Origin: JAIBBG01 sp043748015
GTDB taxonomy: Bacteria > Bacteroidota > Bacteroidia > Flavobacteriales_D > Sanyastnellaceae
Assembly (NCBI GenBank): GCA_043748015.1
Contig: JAYTOA010000084.1
Coordinates: forward strand, 1-55,402
Direction: 5' to 3'
DNA: 55,402 nucleotides
The translations under genes were made by a program, and so were the position numbers. The notes beneath the pieces are model-generated. The model saw only the letters and a list, made by a program, of their open reading frames with translations. It was not told where the DNA came from and did not search any database. How positions within the stretch are numbered: the first letter of the stretch is position 1; each line of letters begins with the position of its first letter. Of the stretch, positions 18,017 to 26,727 are shown one piece after another.

Positions 18017-19492
18017 CTACTTCAAGCTATAATTCGGCGCTTCTCGTGTGATGAAAATATCATGTGGATGACTTTCCTTCATACCTGCATTGGTGATACG
18101 AATAAATTTCGATTTCTTTAGTGCTGAAAGGTCAGCAGCACCACAGTATCCCATGCCAGCGCGCAATCCACCGATTACCTGATAAACTACTTCCTGCACA
18201 GAACCTTTGAAAGGAACACGACCTGAAATACCTTCCGGCACCAGTTTCTTGATATCATCTTCCGCATCCTGAAAATAGCGATCCTTAGAACCTTGCTGCA
18301 TCGCTTCCACAGACCCCATTCCGCGATATGACTTGAATCTTCTGCCCTCGTAAATGATAGTATCACCCGGACTTTCTTCCGTGCCGGCCAACATGGAACC
18401 AATCATTACAGAAAAACCTCCACCCGCCAATGCTTTCACGATATCGCCGGTGAAGCGTATTCCGCCATCTGCAATCACAGGAATGTCCTTGTCTTTAATT
18501 CCAAAAGCCACATCCATTACGGCGGTGAGTTGAGGAACACCAACGCCGGCAATGATTCTCGTTGTGCAAATAGAACCAGGACCGATACCAACCTTCACAC
18601 CATCTGCTCCCGCATCGATCAACAGATTGGCGGCATCAGCAGTGGCAATATTTCCAACGACGATATCCACCTTGTTGCCAAATGCTGCTTTCACATTGCG
18701 CAACATTTCAAGAACACCTTTAGAGTGACCATGTGCAGTATCGATCACGAGTGCGTCAACACCCGCTTTCACCAAAGCTTCCGCTCGTTGCAAAGTATCG
18801 TGAGTAACGCCAACTGCGGCTGCCACACGCAATCTACCGAGCGCGTCTTTGCATGAGTTGGGATATTTTTTAAGTTTGATAATGTCTTTGTAAGTAATCA
18901 GTCCAATCAATTTTCCTGTCGGATCGATGACGGGTAATTTCTCAATTTTATGTTCTTGAAGAATCGCCTCAGCGGTTGAAAGATCATTGGGTTTATCGAT
19001 CGTGATCAGGTCCTTTGTCGTCATCACTTTCTCGATTGCTTTCGAAAAATCCTTTTCAAAGCGCAGATCACGATTGGTGACGATTCCCACCAGAATTCCG
19101 GCATGATCAATCACAGGAATTCCTCCAATTTTATTTTCTGCCATCAGTCGAAGTGCATCGCCAACATTCGCCGTTTTCTCCAGTGTGATGGGATCCTGGA
19201 TCATGCCGCTTTCCGAGCGTTTCACTTTGCGCACCTGTGCAGCCTGATCATCGATGCTCATGTTCTTGTGGATCACGCCAATTCCGCCTTCCCGCGCCAT
19301 GGCAATAGCCATTTCCGACTCAGTCACGGTATCCATAGCCGCAGACACAACGGGAGTGTTGAGCGCAATGTTTTTTGAAAATTTCGATTTGATATTGACT
19401 TCTCGCGGGAGTATTTCCGAAAATGCCGGAACAATGAGAACGTCGTCGTAGGTGAGGCCTTCACCTACTAATTTTTCTGACAGATAAGACAT
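18017..19492 (-). CDS. guaB: IMP dehydrogenase
   Basis: A 491-residue enzyme catalysing NAD-dependent oxidation of IMP to XMP, the committed step of GMP synthesis. The catalytic loop GIGPGSICTTR contains nucleophile C309. Two CBS domains occupy residues about 95-205 (MIQDPITLEKTANVGDALRL, then VMTTKDLITI). The IMP/NAD-binding segments NIATADAANLLIDAGADG and ADGGIRFTGDIVKALAGG are intact, as is the flap EGRRFKSYRGMGS. The conserved N-terminus (EGLTYDDVLIVP) fixes the start. It is flanked by a secreted-protein gene upstream and is probably transcribed alone. Confidence 0.97.
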   Translation of the reverse strand: MSYLSEKLVGEGLTYDDVLIVPAFSEILPREVNIKSKFSKNIALNTPVVSAAMDTVTESEMAIAMAREGGIGVIHKNMSIDDQAAQVRKVKRSESGMIQDPITLEKTANVGDALRLMAENKIGGIPVIDHAGILVGIVTNRDLRFEKDFSKAIEKVMTTKDLITIDKPNDLSTAEAILQEHKIEKLPVIDPTGKLIGLITYKDIIKLKKYPNSCKDALGRLRVAAAVGVTHDTLQRAEALVKAGVDALVIDTAHGHSKGVLEMLRNVKAAFGNKVDIVVGNIATADAANLLIDAGADGVKVGIGPGSICTTRIIAGVGVPQLTAVMDVAFGIKDKDIPVIADGGIRFTGDIVKALAGGGFSVMIGSMLAGTEESPGDTIIYEGRRFKSYRGMGSVEAMQQGSKDRYFQDAEDDIKKLVPEGISGRVPFKGSVQEVVYQVIGGLRAGMGYCGAADLSALKKSKFIRITNAGMKESHPHDIFITREAPNYSLK

Positions 19493-19528
19493 GAACTTTT
19501 GAATTTATCAGTGAAAAATAAATTCGCG

Positions 19529-19536
19529 CAAATGTA
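19529..19536 (-). promoter_or_regulatory. Candidate -7 box for guaB
   Basis: On the minus strand the sequence reads TACATTTGCGC, an exact TAnnTTTG match 36 bases before the guaB ATG. The same 11 bases occur at the PPIase operon promoter. No clear TTTG box lies 19 bases upstream, so this is a partial match only. Confidence 0.4.
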
Positions 19537-19591
19537 CGCAAGACCATTGCGATGGATTCTCGAATAGTCACTACAACATTTGTAATGAAGA

Positions 19592-20971
19592 CTAAGGACA
19601 AGTTGTACCGTACAATCCTGTGAAGATTTGCATGTCGGCCACAGTGATAATATCGTTGCCATCGAGATCAGCGAAACAACCGGCAGTACAGCCGAAATCA
19701 CCGATGATGATCAGCAGATCAGCCACACTGATAAATCCGTCGCAATTGTAGTCACCAAGACAACAATCCTGATTAGAAGGATCCACCGTAACATTGAATG
19801 AGCAGTCACTTGAATTGCCGGCATCATCAGTAGCAGTGTAAACGACAGTGGTAACACCTAGCGGATAAACTCCGCTTGCACTTTCCGCTCCATTGAAATC
19901 ATTGATCAATAAATAACTACCACAATTTTCGAAAACAGCAGGAACCGGAATATTTACGAAAGTGCTTGTCTGACCTGACGGCGCGGCTGCAACGATGTTC
20001 GCAGGACAATTGAATATTGGCGTATCATCATCAATGACAGTGAGATTGAAAGAGCACTCAGCGCTGTTGCCGAAAGTATCAGTCGCGGTGTATGTAATTA
20101 CATAAACACCAGGCACTAGAGGCGTTCCTGTTTCAGGAGATTGCACAACTTGCGGAAAGGGATCTACATCGTCCATCACAAACAGGTCTGCGCTGTAATC
20201 ATCCACTTGTGCGCAAAAGTCTTCAGTAAAAACTGTTAGATCAGGAGGGCAAATGACAACAGGAGGAATGAGATCCACACCGAAGTCTCCATTGAGAGCG
20301 ATGTCATCCACAGCGAAACTTGGATCTGTTGCATCGAGGTCGTCATTGTTGACCCATCGAAAACCAATTTTTACATTGAGATTATTGTTGGCACTTGCAG
20401 GAAGTGGCATAGTGAAATTTGACCAGATGCCTTGTGGGCTGCAGGTCAATGCAGTTTTCGGCAAGTCGATTAACATGCTCCAGGTTGTTCCGTCAAAATA
20501 CCAGAGTGTAGCGTTGTCGATGGCGTTGCCGCCTTCCAAGTAAACAAAACTTATTTCGACATTTCCGATACCGGAACAACTTATTGGAGGTGAATCAACG
20601 CGCTTATCCGTTGCTCCGCAGGGCAAAATGTCGCAGACAGCGTCAGAACCTTCATAATATGAAGCACCAAGATCAGTTCCGGCGAAAGAACCGTCAGCAC
20701 CGAGGTGTAGCGTTCGATCCGTACCGCAGCCGCTCCCACATTGACCGACAGCGTTTCCGTTTTCTGCAGCAGAAACAAACCAATTGTTTGCGCCGTCAGC
20801 ATTGGTTCCGGTAGAAACCACTGTCCAAATGCCATTATTGATCGAGAAATAATTATTTGCCTGTTGTCCTGCGTTGCAGCCTGTTCCAAAGTCCTCTGTC
20901 CAGAACACGACATTCTGAGAGAATGAAATCAAGGGCAGAAATAAGGTCAGACAGAGTAGAATTCGTTTCAT
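19592..20971 (-). CDS. Secreted protein with two HYR domains and a C-terminal dockerin-like repeat
   Basis: A 459-residue exported protein (signal MKRILLCLTLFLPLISFSQ). The N-terminal 225 residues look like a lectin/jelly-roll-type beta domain ending in DPSFAVDDIALNGDFGVD. Two HYR (immunoglobulin-like) repeats follow: PPVVICPPDLTVFTEDF...YTATDTFGNSAECSFNLTV and a second ending YTATDDAGNSSDCSFNVTV. The C-terminus carries two dockerin-like EF-hand loops, DYNCDGFISVADLLIIIGDF and DLDGNDIITVADMQIFTGLY. No T9SS sorting domain is seen after them. It is probably a calcium-stabilised surface or secreted protein, perhaps adhesive. Function is unknown. Confidence 0.85.
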   Translation of the reverse strand: MKRILLCLTLFLPLISFSQNVVFWTEDFGTGCNAGQQANNYFSINNGIWTVVSTGTNADGANNWFVSAAENGNAVGQCGSGCGTDRTLHLGADGSFAGTDLGASYYEGSDAVCDILPCGATDKRVDSPPISCSGIGNVEISFVYLEGGNAIDNATLWYFDGTTWSMLIDLPKTALTCSPQGIWSNFTMPLPASANNNLNVKIGFRWVNNDDLDATDPSFAVDDIALNGDFGVDLIPPVVICPPDLTVFTEDFCAQVDDYSADLFVMDDVDPFPQVVQSPETGTPLVPGVYVITYTATDTFGNSAECSFNLTVIDDDTPIFNCPANIVAAAPSGQTSTFVNIPVPAVFENCGSYLLINDFNGAESASGVYPLGVTTVVYTATDDAGNSSDCSFNVTVDPSNQDCCLGDYNCDGFISVADLLIIIGDFGCTAGCFADLDGNDIITVADMQIFTGLYGTTCP

Positions 20972-21078
20972 ACTGATCTGGTTAAGTTTTGCGAAATGTA
21001 ATTAAAAAAGGAACATCCGGGCCATTTATGATTCGTGTTTTGTCTTTTATAAGTGAAATAAGTTTTTGATCAGAAGAG

Positions 21079-21705
21079 AAAGTTCAAAGTTCAGAGTTCG
21101 CGTGAACTTTCTCTATTGTGTTATGAAAGATTTCGATGCGAAGGGCACTCCCTTTAATCATGCAATCCTATTTGCAATTTGTGATATGCGATTTGAGATG
21201 GACGCAGTTTTTTTACACGGAGAATTGGAGATTGACGTCAACTCGTTGCCTTCTCTTAACTTGCAGTAATTTTCAATTTGCAATTTGCAACTTTCAATTC
21301 GACTGCGGCAACTTTCAATTCCAGCCGCGACGCTCACTCCCTATAATCCCACAATCCTATTTTACTGTAATCCCAATTGCGATTTGAGCGGAAGCAATTT
21401 TTTTACATGGAGAAATGGAGAATTGGAGATTGACGCGAACTTGATGCCTTCGCTTCACTTGTAGCAATTTTCAATTTGCAACTTTCAACTTTCAATTCGA
21501 CTGCAGCAACTTTCAATTCCAGCCGCGACGCTCACTCCCTATAATCCCAAAATCCTATTTTCCCGTAATCCCAATTGCGATTTGAGCGGAAGCAATTTTT
21601 TTACATGGAGAAATGGAGAATTGGAGATTAACGCGAAGTCGTTGCCTTCGCTTCACTTGCAGCAATTTTCAATTTGCAACTTTCAATTCCAAACACAGTT
21701 CGCCC
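21079..21705 (+). repeat. Tandem array of ~195-bp intergenic repeats with internal 7- and 8-bp periodicity
   Basis: The core GATTTGAG recurs at 21190, 21381 and 21579 (spacings 191 and 198), with a partial upstream copy from about 21139. Later copies share GAGCGGAAGCAATTTTTTTA almost exactly. Each copy also carries octads (GGAGAAAT, GGAGAATT, GGAGATTG; TATAATCC, CACAATCC) and heptads (CAACTTT repeated). The array opens with heptads AAAGTTC, AAAGTTC, AGAGTTC (21079-21099). Short open frames inside are chance; no gene is supported. The same family occurs, inverted, near 12.4 kb. Confidence 0.85.
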
Positions 21706-21713
21706 TCAAAACA

Positions 21714-21742
21714 AAAGGGCTGTCCATAATGGGCAGCCCTTT
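21714..21742. terminator. Strong hairpin terminator at the gdhA 3' end
   Basis: AAAGGGCTGTCC (21714-21725) pairs with GGGCAGCCCTTT (21731-21742), a 12-bp stem with one G-T pair and loop ATAAT. The stem's own A/T ends give T-rich tails in both directions. It lies about 20 bases after the gdhA stop on the minus strand. Confidence 0.85.
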
Positions 21743-21763
21743 AAAATTTATAACAGCGTTGCT

Positions 21764-23113
21764 TTACACCACACCCTGATCCAACATTGCATCAGCCACC
21801 TTGAGGAAGCCTGCAACGTTTGCACCTTTTACATAATTGATATGATCACCTTCTTTACCGTAAGCAACACAAGCCGAGTGGATGCTCTTCATTATACTAT
21901 GAAGTTTTTGATCCACTTCCTCACGTGTCCAAGAAAGACGTAGAGAATTTTGCGACATCTCAAGTCCTGAAGTAGCAACACCACCGGCGTTTGACGCTTT
22001 TCCGGGGGCGAACAAAACTTTCGCTTGAAGGAAATGTTCAACAGCTTCAGGTGTGCAAGGCATGTTAGCACCTTCAGCAACAGCCATTGTTCCGTTAGAT
22101 ATGAGTGCTTGCGCATCGTCACCCTGTAACTCGTTTTGAGTTGCACAAGGAAGAGCGATATCACACTTCACGCTCCAAGGCGTTTTGCCTGCTACATACT
22201 CGCAATTGTATTTGTCAGCGTATTCTTTGATACGCCCGCGCTTCACGTTTTTCAATTCCATAAGGAAAGCAAGTTTCTCAGCAGAGATACCTTCTTTATC
22301 ATGGATATAACCATCACTGTCAGAAGCAGTAACCACCTTTGCGCCGAGCTGTGTCGCCTTTTCGATAGCGTATTGAGCAACGTTACCAGAGCCGGAAACG
22401 ACAACTGTTTTGCCTTTGAAAGACTCACCTTTTGTACCGATCATTTCAGCTGCGAAATACACGCAGCCATAACCTGTAGCTTCAGGGCGAATCAATGATC
22501 CGCCCCAGTTGCGGCCTTTACCGGTAAGTACGCCTGTGAATTCATTTCTGAGACGTTTGTATTGCCCGTACATGAAACCGATTTCGCGACCACCCACGCC
22601 GATATCACCGGCAGGAACGTCGGTATCAGCACCGATATGCTTTGATAATTCTGTCATCAAGCTCTGGCAAAAAGCCATTACTTCACGATCGCTCTTTCCT
22701 TTTGGATCGAAGTCAGAACCACCCTTTCCGCCACCCATTGGCAATGTCGTCAAAGAGTTTTTGAAAGTCTGTTCGAATCCGAGGAACTTCAACACAGAAA
22801 GATTCACTGTTGGGTGAAAACGCATTCCACCTTTGTATGGTCCGATAGCAGAGTTGAACTGCACACGGTATCCGCGATTCACTTGAACTTCACCTTTGTC
22901 GTCCACCCAAGGAATACGAAAAATGATGGTGCGCTCAGGTTCAGCCATACGCTGAAGAATCTTTGCTGCTTTGTATTTAGGATTTTCTTCGATGTAAGGA
23001 ATAACCGCCTCGGCTACTTCGTGCACCGCCTGCAAAAATTCAGGTTCATTAGGATTTTTGCTTTTGACCTCTGCTACGAAAGCATCGATCTGTGCTTGAT
23101 ACTTGTTTGCCAT
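21764..23113 (-). CDS. gdhA: NADP-type glutamate dehydrogenase
   Basis: A 449-residue hexameric glutamate dehydrogenase interconverting 2-oxoglutarate plus ammonia and glutamate. The substrate site contains GPYKGGMRFHP (K94) and the catalytic loop LPMGGGKGGSDFDPKGKSD (K130). The dinucleotide-binding segment is VVVSGSGNVAQYA, a G-x-G-x-x-A variant usual for this class. Length and N-terminal helices (YQAQIDAFVAEVKSKNPNEP) match the NADP-linked, roughly 450-residue type I enzymes. Cofactor choice is inferred from that class. It is a single gene with its own terminator. Confidence 0.96.
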   Translation of the reverse strand: MANKYQAQIDAFVAEVKSKNPNEPEFLQAVHEVAEAVIPYIEENPKYKAAKILQRMAEPERTIIFRIPWVDDKGEVQVNRGYRVQFNSAIGPYKGGMRFHPTVNLSVLKFLGFEQTFKNSLTTLPMGGGKGGSDFDPKGKSDREVMAFCQSLMTELSKHIGADTDVPAGDIGVGGREIGFMYGQYKRLRNEFTGVLTGKGRNWGGSLIRPEATGYGCVYFAAEMIGTKGESFKGKTVVVSGSGNVAQYAIEKATQLGAKVVTASDSDGYIHDKEGISAEKLAFLMELKNVKRGRIKEYADKYNCEYVAGKTPWSVKCDIALPCATQNELQGDDAQALISNGTMAVAEGANMPCTPEAVEHFLQAKVLFAPGKASNAGGVATSGLEMSQNSLRLSWTREEVDQKLHSIMKSIHSACVAYGKEGDHINYVKGANVAGFLKVADAMLDQGVV

Positions 23114-23275
23114 TATGCAATGTTAGTTTTTAAAATTATTTTTCAAAACGCGGGCGAAAGTAATAGTAGTTTGATGGCGTGACCTTAAAAAAAAACGCAC
23201 AATCCTGCCAACCCAAAGTAACCGGCTGTTGATTACTTTCGTTGAACCAATCTGAAGAAATCTAAAAGACTATCA

Positions 23276-23785
23276 ATGAAAGACTTAAAATTCATTTTCC
23301 CTTTACTCATTGCCACCACATTGGTGATGTCATTTTCATCATGTAAAAAAGACGAGAAAAAGAACGACCCATCAAACACTTCAGAAGAAGTGCCAACCAA
23401 CGAAAGTACCCACAAGAAATTCACTGCTCTGGTCAATGGATTTGCATTTACAGCCGACACCACATTGATCAGTTATTCCTTCGATACCAATTCCAATCTG
23501 CATGTTTTTTCCGCTCCGGATAGCAATGGTAATGTGATGAAAATCTCTTTGGCGTCCCTTGCGCTAAACGTCTATCCCGTCAATTTCGACTTTACAATAG
23601 TTAGCTACCAAAACGGAACAATTCTATTTGACGGAGCGAATAATCCGCAGGGGCAGGTAGTTATTACAAGCAATCAGAACAATAAAATTACCGGAACTTT
23701 TAGTGCGACATTATTCAATTTCGACACAGCAACATCGATGAGTGTAATGAATGGAGTGTTCAACAATATTCCCTATCCCAATTAG
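23276..23785 (+). CDS. Small lipoprotein, DUF6252-like
   Basis: A 169-residue lipoprotein with lipobox SFSSC followed by KKDEKK, the positive-lysine type common in Bacteroidota. After an acidic spacer, FTALVNGFAFTADTT is the entry strand of a small beta-rich domain. The end, ITGTFSATLFNFDTATSMSVMNGVFNNIPY, matches the pattern I associate with DUF6252 lipoproteins. Function is unknown. It is convergent with the TonB receptor gene; the two share a hairpin between their stops. Confidence 0.75.
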   Translation: MKDLKFIFPLLIATTLVMSFSSCKKDEKKNDPSNTSEEVPTNESTHKKFTALVNGFAFTADTTLISYSFDTNSNLHVFSAPDSNGNVMKISLASLALNVYPVNFDFTIVSYQNGTILFDGANNPQGQVVITSNQNNKITGTFSATLFNFDTATSMSVMNGVFNNIPYPN

Positions 23786-23791
23786 AAAAAC

Positions 23792-23811
23792 GAATCAACA
23801 AATGTTGATTC
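23792..23811. terminator. Bidirectional terminator between convergent genes
   Basis: GAATCAAC and GTTGATTC form an 8-bp perfect stem with a 4-base loop. TTTTT follows on the plus strand and AAAAA precedes it, giving a T-run for the minus strand as well. It lies 6 bases from each stop codon, serving the lipoprotein and TonB receptor genes. Confidence 0.75.
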
Positions 23812-23816
23812 ACTTT

Positions 23817-26147
23817 TTAGAATGTGAAATCAAATCCAATCGTTGGTAAGAACGGTAACTGATCCAGACGCTTTCCGGTGATACGGTCGATGTAAAATAC
23901 ATTCGCACGGTTATACACATTCGTTGCACCCGCATTGATTTCAAGTGACGTTTTGTTTTTGAAAGCAATTGACTTTTTCAGGTTGACATCAAGTCGGTGA
24001 TAGAATGGAAGGCGGCCACCGTTCAGATCGGCATATTGCACTGTGAGGAACTGGCTGTTATTCGAGAGATAATCGAGACTGATACCATTCTGCGCGCCTT
24101 GTCCATCATAGAAACCTTGCGTTTGAGTGAATGGCAAACCACTTCCAAGATTCCATCTTCCACCAAATTCCCAGTCGCGGTTTTTACCAAAAATATACGT
24201 ACCGATAAGATTGATGTTGTGTCGGCGATCGAAGACCGGTGCATAATACTTAAATCCATCCCAACGCTTCACTTTAGCAATGGAATACACAATGTTGAAG
24301 TAATAGTGTTTGTCCTCATACTTCAAAACCAGATCTGTACCGGCCGCCCAACCTGTCTCAATTACAAAATCACGGCGTAAAGCTTCAGGCTTGTCTTGAT
24401 TAGCTCCGGTATCTTCAAAAATTTTATTCCTGTTGGTGTTGGTTAACTGTCGGAAGTCCCTGTAATACCCTTCCACATTCATATTCCATCTTTCCGTAAG
24501 ATCAAATTCAAAACCGGCGATATAGTGCAAAGCACGCTGCAATACATTCTTGATCTCGCGTACTTTCAGATTCTGATCCGTGTATTTCGACTGAAGATCT
24601 TCAGGACCTGCAAGGAAACCATAGAACAAATTCACGACATCACGATCGCTATTTGTAGCCATAAGATTCTGGGAGTAACGACCACCCGCAGCCTTCAGAC
24701 GCAGGCGTTCGTTCACTTTATACTTAAGTCCAAGGCGCGGCTCCGGCGAAAACACTGAAAGTGTTCCATAATACTGGAAACGAATGCTCGGTTCTACAAT
24801 CCAGCGACCACGATTCAACTTATAATCGAAGAAAGAATTCAATTCGGTAGTGTTCTGTTGAAATTGTACAATCTTCGAATTATCAAGCGCAGCAAAAGTT
24901 TTATAGTCAGTAGAAAATCCGACAACCTCTACACCATATCGCAGAATGTCTTTGTCGATTCCATATTTAAAATCGAGACCAAAATTGAAACTATTGATTG
25001 AAGAATATCTATCCGGATTGCTTTCCTCGTGCATGGTAATTTTATATGCACTGCGTGCAAAATTTCCACTGATCAAAACTGCCGAAGATGAAGGCACAAT
25101 GACGAAATTTCCGCCTGCGCCATTGTTACTCCAGTTGAGAGAAGCAAGATTTCTGAAGCTCTGAACACCATCGTTAAATGAGAAACCGAAAGCGTTGAAT
25201 TTCGATCCATTAGCACCACCAAACGACACCTTACCATAAAGGTCAGTGTAGTTGAAAGGCAATCCGGTACCCTCGTTCACATATGGATAAAGGAACTTCG
25301 AGCTTTGATCGAGGTAAGATCTTTTGGCAGAAAAAACGTAAGAAATACCGCTTCCATTGGGACGCAATTTCTTCAAAGGTCCTTCTAGTTGTAATTTCAA
25401 ACCAAAAGGATTCACACCAATGTGACCATCAACCTCGCGTTTGTTACCGTCGCGAGTGGTGATGTCCATAATGGAAGAAATTCTACCACCAAATTGAGCG
25501 CTGAACCCACCGGTATAAATATCCGCATTCGCAATAATATCTGTATCAAAAACAGAGAAAAGTCCAATCGAGTGAAACGCATTGTAGACAATCATTCCAT
25601 CGAGTAGTACTTTATTCTGAACAGGCGAGCCACCGCGTATATAAATCTGTCCGCCCTGGTCACCTGTACTGATAAATCCGGGAAGAGTCGTCAATGCTTG
25701 AGCAAGATCGGGGGATCCGCCGATGCTGGGAATACGCTTAATATCCTTTGTGCGCATGGATTCCACTGAAATATTCACGTTGTTCCTCTGATCAGCACCT
25801 TTAGCCGAAATTTCTATTTCATTCAGGACGACGTCATTTTTTTCAAGCAGGAAATTCTTTGCAATTACCTTGTCTTTGGACACTTCAATTTTCTCTCTTA
25901 CATCAGTAAAACCAAGAATAGAAATGGCCAAAGTGTAACTTCCATCGGGAATTTTTGATATGGTATAGTAACCGTTTTCGTCGGTTTGTGTACCAAACGA
26001 AGTTCCCTCAAGGCCAACAACGATAAAGATCATAGGCTGACCTGTTTGCGAATCCTTTACAAAGCCGCGAATGGTTCCCTGACCGGACATCTCAGCACCT
26101 GCAAGACAGGTTAACAATACAATTGTCAAACGGAAAAAAATCTTCAT
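23817..26147 (-). CDS. TonB-dependent outer-membrane receptor
   Basis: A 776-residue receptor. Signal peptide (residues 1-23) is followed by a carboxypeptidase-D regulatory-like domain (GTIRGFVKDSQTGQPMIFIV to about 105). The plug domain contains PDLAQALTTLPGFISTGDQG and IYIRGGSPVQNKVLLDGMIV. The rest is a 22-strand barrel ending in TIGFDFTF with the terminal phenylalanine needed for assembly. There is no SusC-type size or SusD partner, so it is more likely a stand-alone receptor for a metal complex or vitamin than a glycan system. Substrate is unknown. A TACATTCG box at 26176-26183 on the minus strand is a weak promoter candidate. Confidence 0.92.
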   Translation of the reverse strand: MKIFFRLTIVLLTCLAGAEMSGQGTIRGFVKDSQTGQPMIFIVVGLEGTSFGTQTDENGYYTISKIPDGSYTLAISILGFTDVREKIEVSKDKVIAKNFLLEKNDVVLNEIEISAKGADQRNNVNISVESMRTKDIKRIPSIGGSPDLAQALTTLPGFISTGDQGGQIYIRGGSPVQNKVLLDGMIVYNAFHSIGLFSVFDTDIIANADIYTGGFSAQFGGRISSIMDITTRDGNKREVDGHIGVNPFGLKLQLEGPLKKLRPNGSGISYVFSAKRSYLDQSSKFLYPYVNEGTGLPFNYTDLYGKVSFGGANGSKFNAFGFSFNDGVQSFRNLASLNWSNNGAGGNFVIVPSSSAVLISGNFARSAYKITMHEESNPDRYSSINSFNFGLDFKYGIDKDILRYGVEVVGFSTDYKTFAALDNSKIVQFQQNTTELNSFFDYKLNRGRWIVEPSIRFQYYGTLSVFSPEPRLGLKYKVNERLRLKAAGGRYSQNLMATNSDRDVVNLFYGFLAGPEDLQSKYTDQNLKVREIKNVLQRALHYIAGFEFDLTERWNMNVEGYYRDFRQLTNTNRNKIFEDTGANQDKPEALRRDFVIETGWAAGTDLVLKYEDKHYYFNIVYSIAKVKRWDGFKYYAPVFDRRHNINLIGTYIFGKNRDWEFGGRWNLGSGLPFTQTQGFYDGQGAQNGISLDYLSNNSQFLTVQYADLNGGRLPFYHRLDVNLKKSIAFKNKTSLEINAGATNVYNRANVFYIDRITGKRLDQLPFLPTIGFDFTF

Positions 26148-26282
26148 ATAAAAAACAGGTACTTAAAAAGAGTCGCGAATGTAAGAGGCCTCAAGAGCTT
26201 AAAACTTATTCTTTTACATAAATGGTTGGATTTCTTGCTAGTCCGACCCGCAGTATTGAACTTCGCACCATACCAATTATTG

Positions 26283-26645
26283 ATGTCAGAAGAACTCGAC
26301 ATATTTCCGGAAACCGGCCTGACACCCGACTATCAGCAGCTTTATAAAGAGGTGGCAGCACAGTTAAACAAAGATTTTCATCCGCATGTTCGCATGTCGA
26401 CCCTACCGGAAATTCTATCTTCATCATGGTTGTACGACGAAGTCAAAAAGATGCTTACAGAAATCGTTGAGCACAAACAGCAGGCGCTTGGATATATCGT
26501 CTATCGAGTAGATCTGTCGGAAAATCTGGTGAACAGAACACTTAAGCAATCCGACAGTCACAATAAACTGGATGAGCTAACGGCGATGGTGCTCAAGCGC
26601 GAGGCACAAAAAGTCTGGACACGACGAAACTATCGTGCAGACTAA
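26283..26645 (+). CDS. Conserved small cytoplasmic protein of unknown function
   Basis: The ATG at 26283 gives 120 residues; a longer frame from 26226 adds 19 poorly coding residues. The protein is helical and charged (MSEELDIFPETGLTPDYQQL, then SSSWLYDEVKKMLTEIVEHK) and has no signal peptide. The end, VLKREAQKVWTRRNYR, is basic. No family is recognised. It lies about 80 bases upstream of sucA on the same strand, so a shared transcript is possible. Its consistent codon use and lack of alternatives in the gap make it a probable real gene. Confidence 0.65.
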   Translation: MSEELDIFPETGLTPDYQQLYKEVAAQLNKDFHPHVRMSTLPEILSSSWLYDEVKKMLTEIVEHKQQALGYIVYRVDLSENLVNRTLKQSDSHNKLDELTAMVLKREAQKVWTRRNYRAD

Positions 26646-26727
26646 ACATTGCGCCTTCTGCAGTGAAAACTTGGTGTAAAAACAATAACTTTTCTTCAGG
26701 ATAAACGTAACTTCGCAGACCAATACA

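Noticed and set aside
21139..21705. Possible CRISPR array in the 195-bp tandem repeats
   Set aside because: Repeat units are far longer than CRISPR repeats, similarity runs across the whole unit, there are no unique spacers, and no cas gene is nearby.
23817..26147. SusC-type glycan uptake receptor
   Set aside because: Too short (776 residues) and without a SusD lipoprotein gene; general TonB receptor is the safer call.
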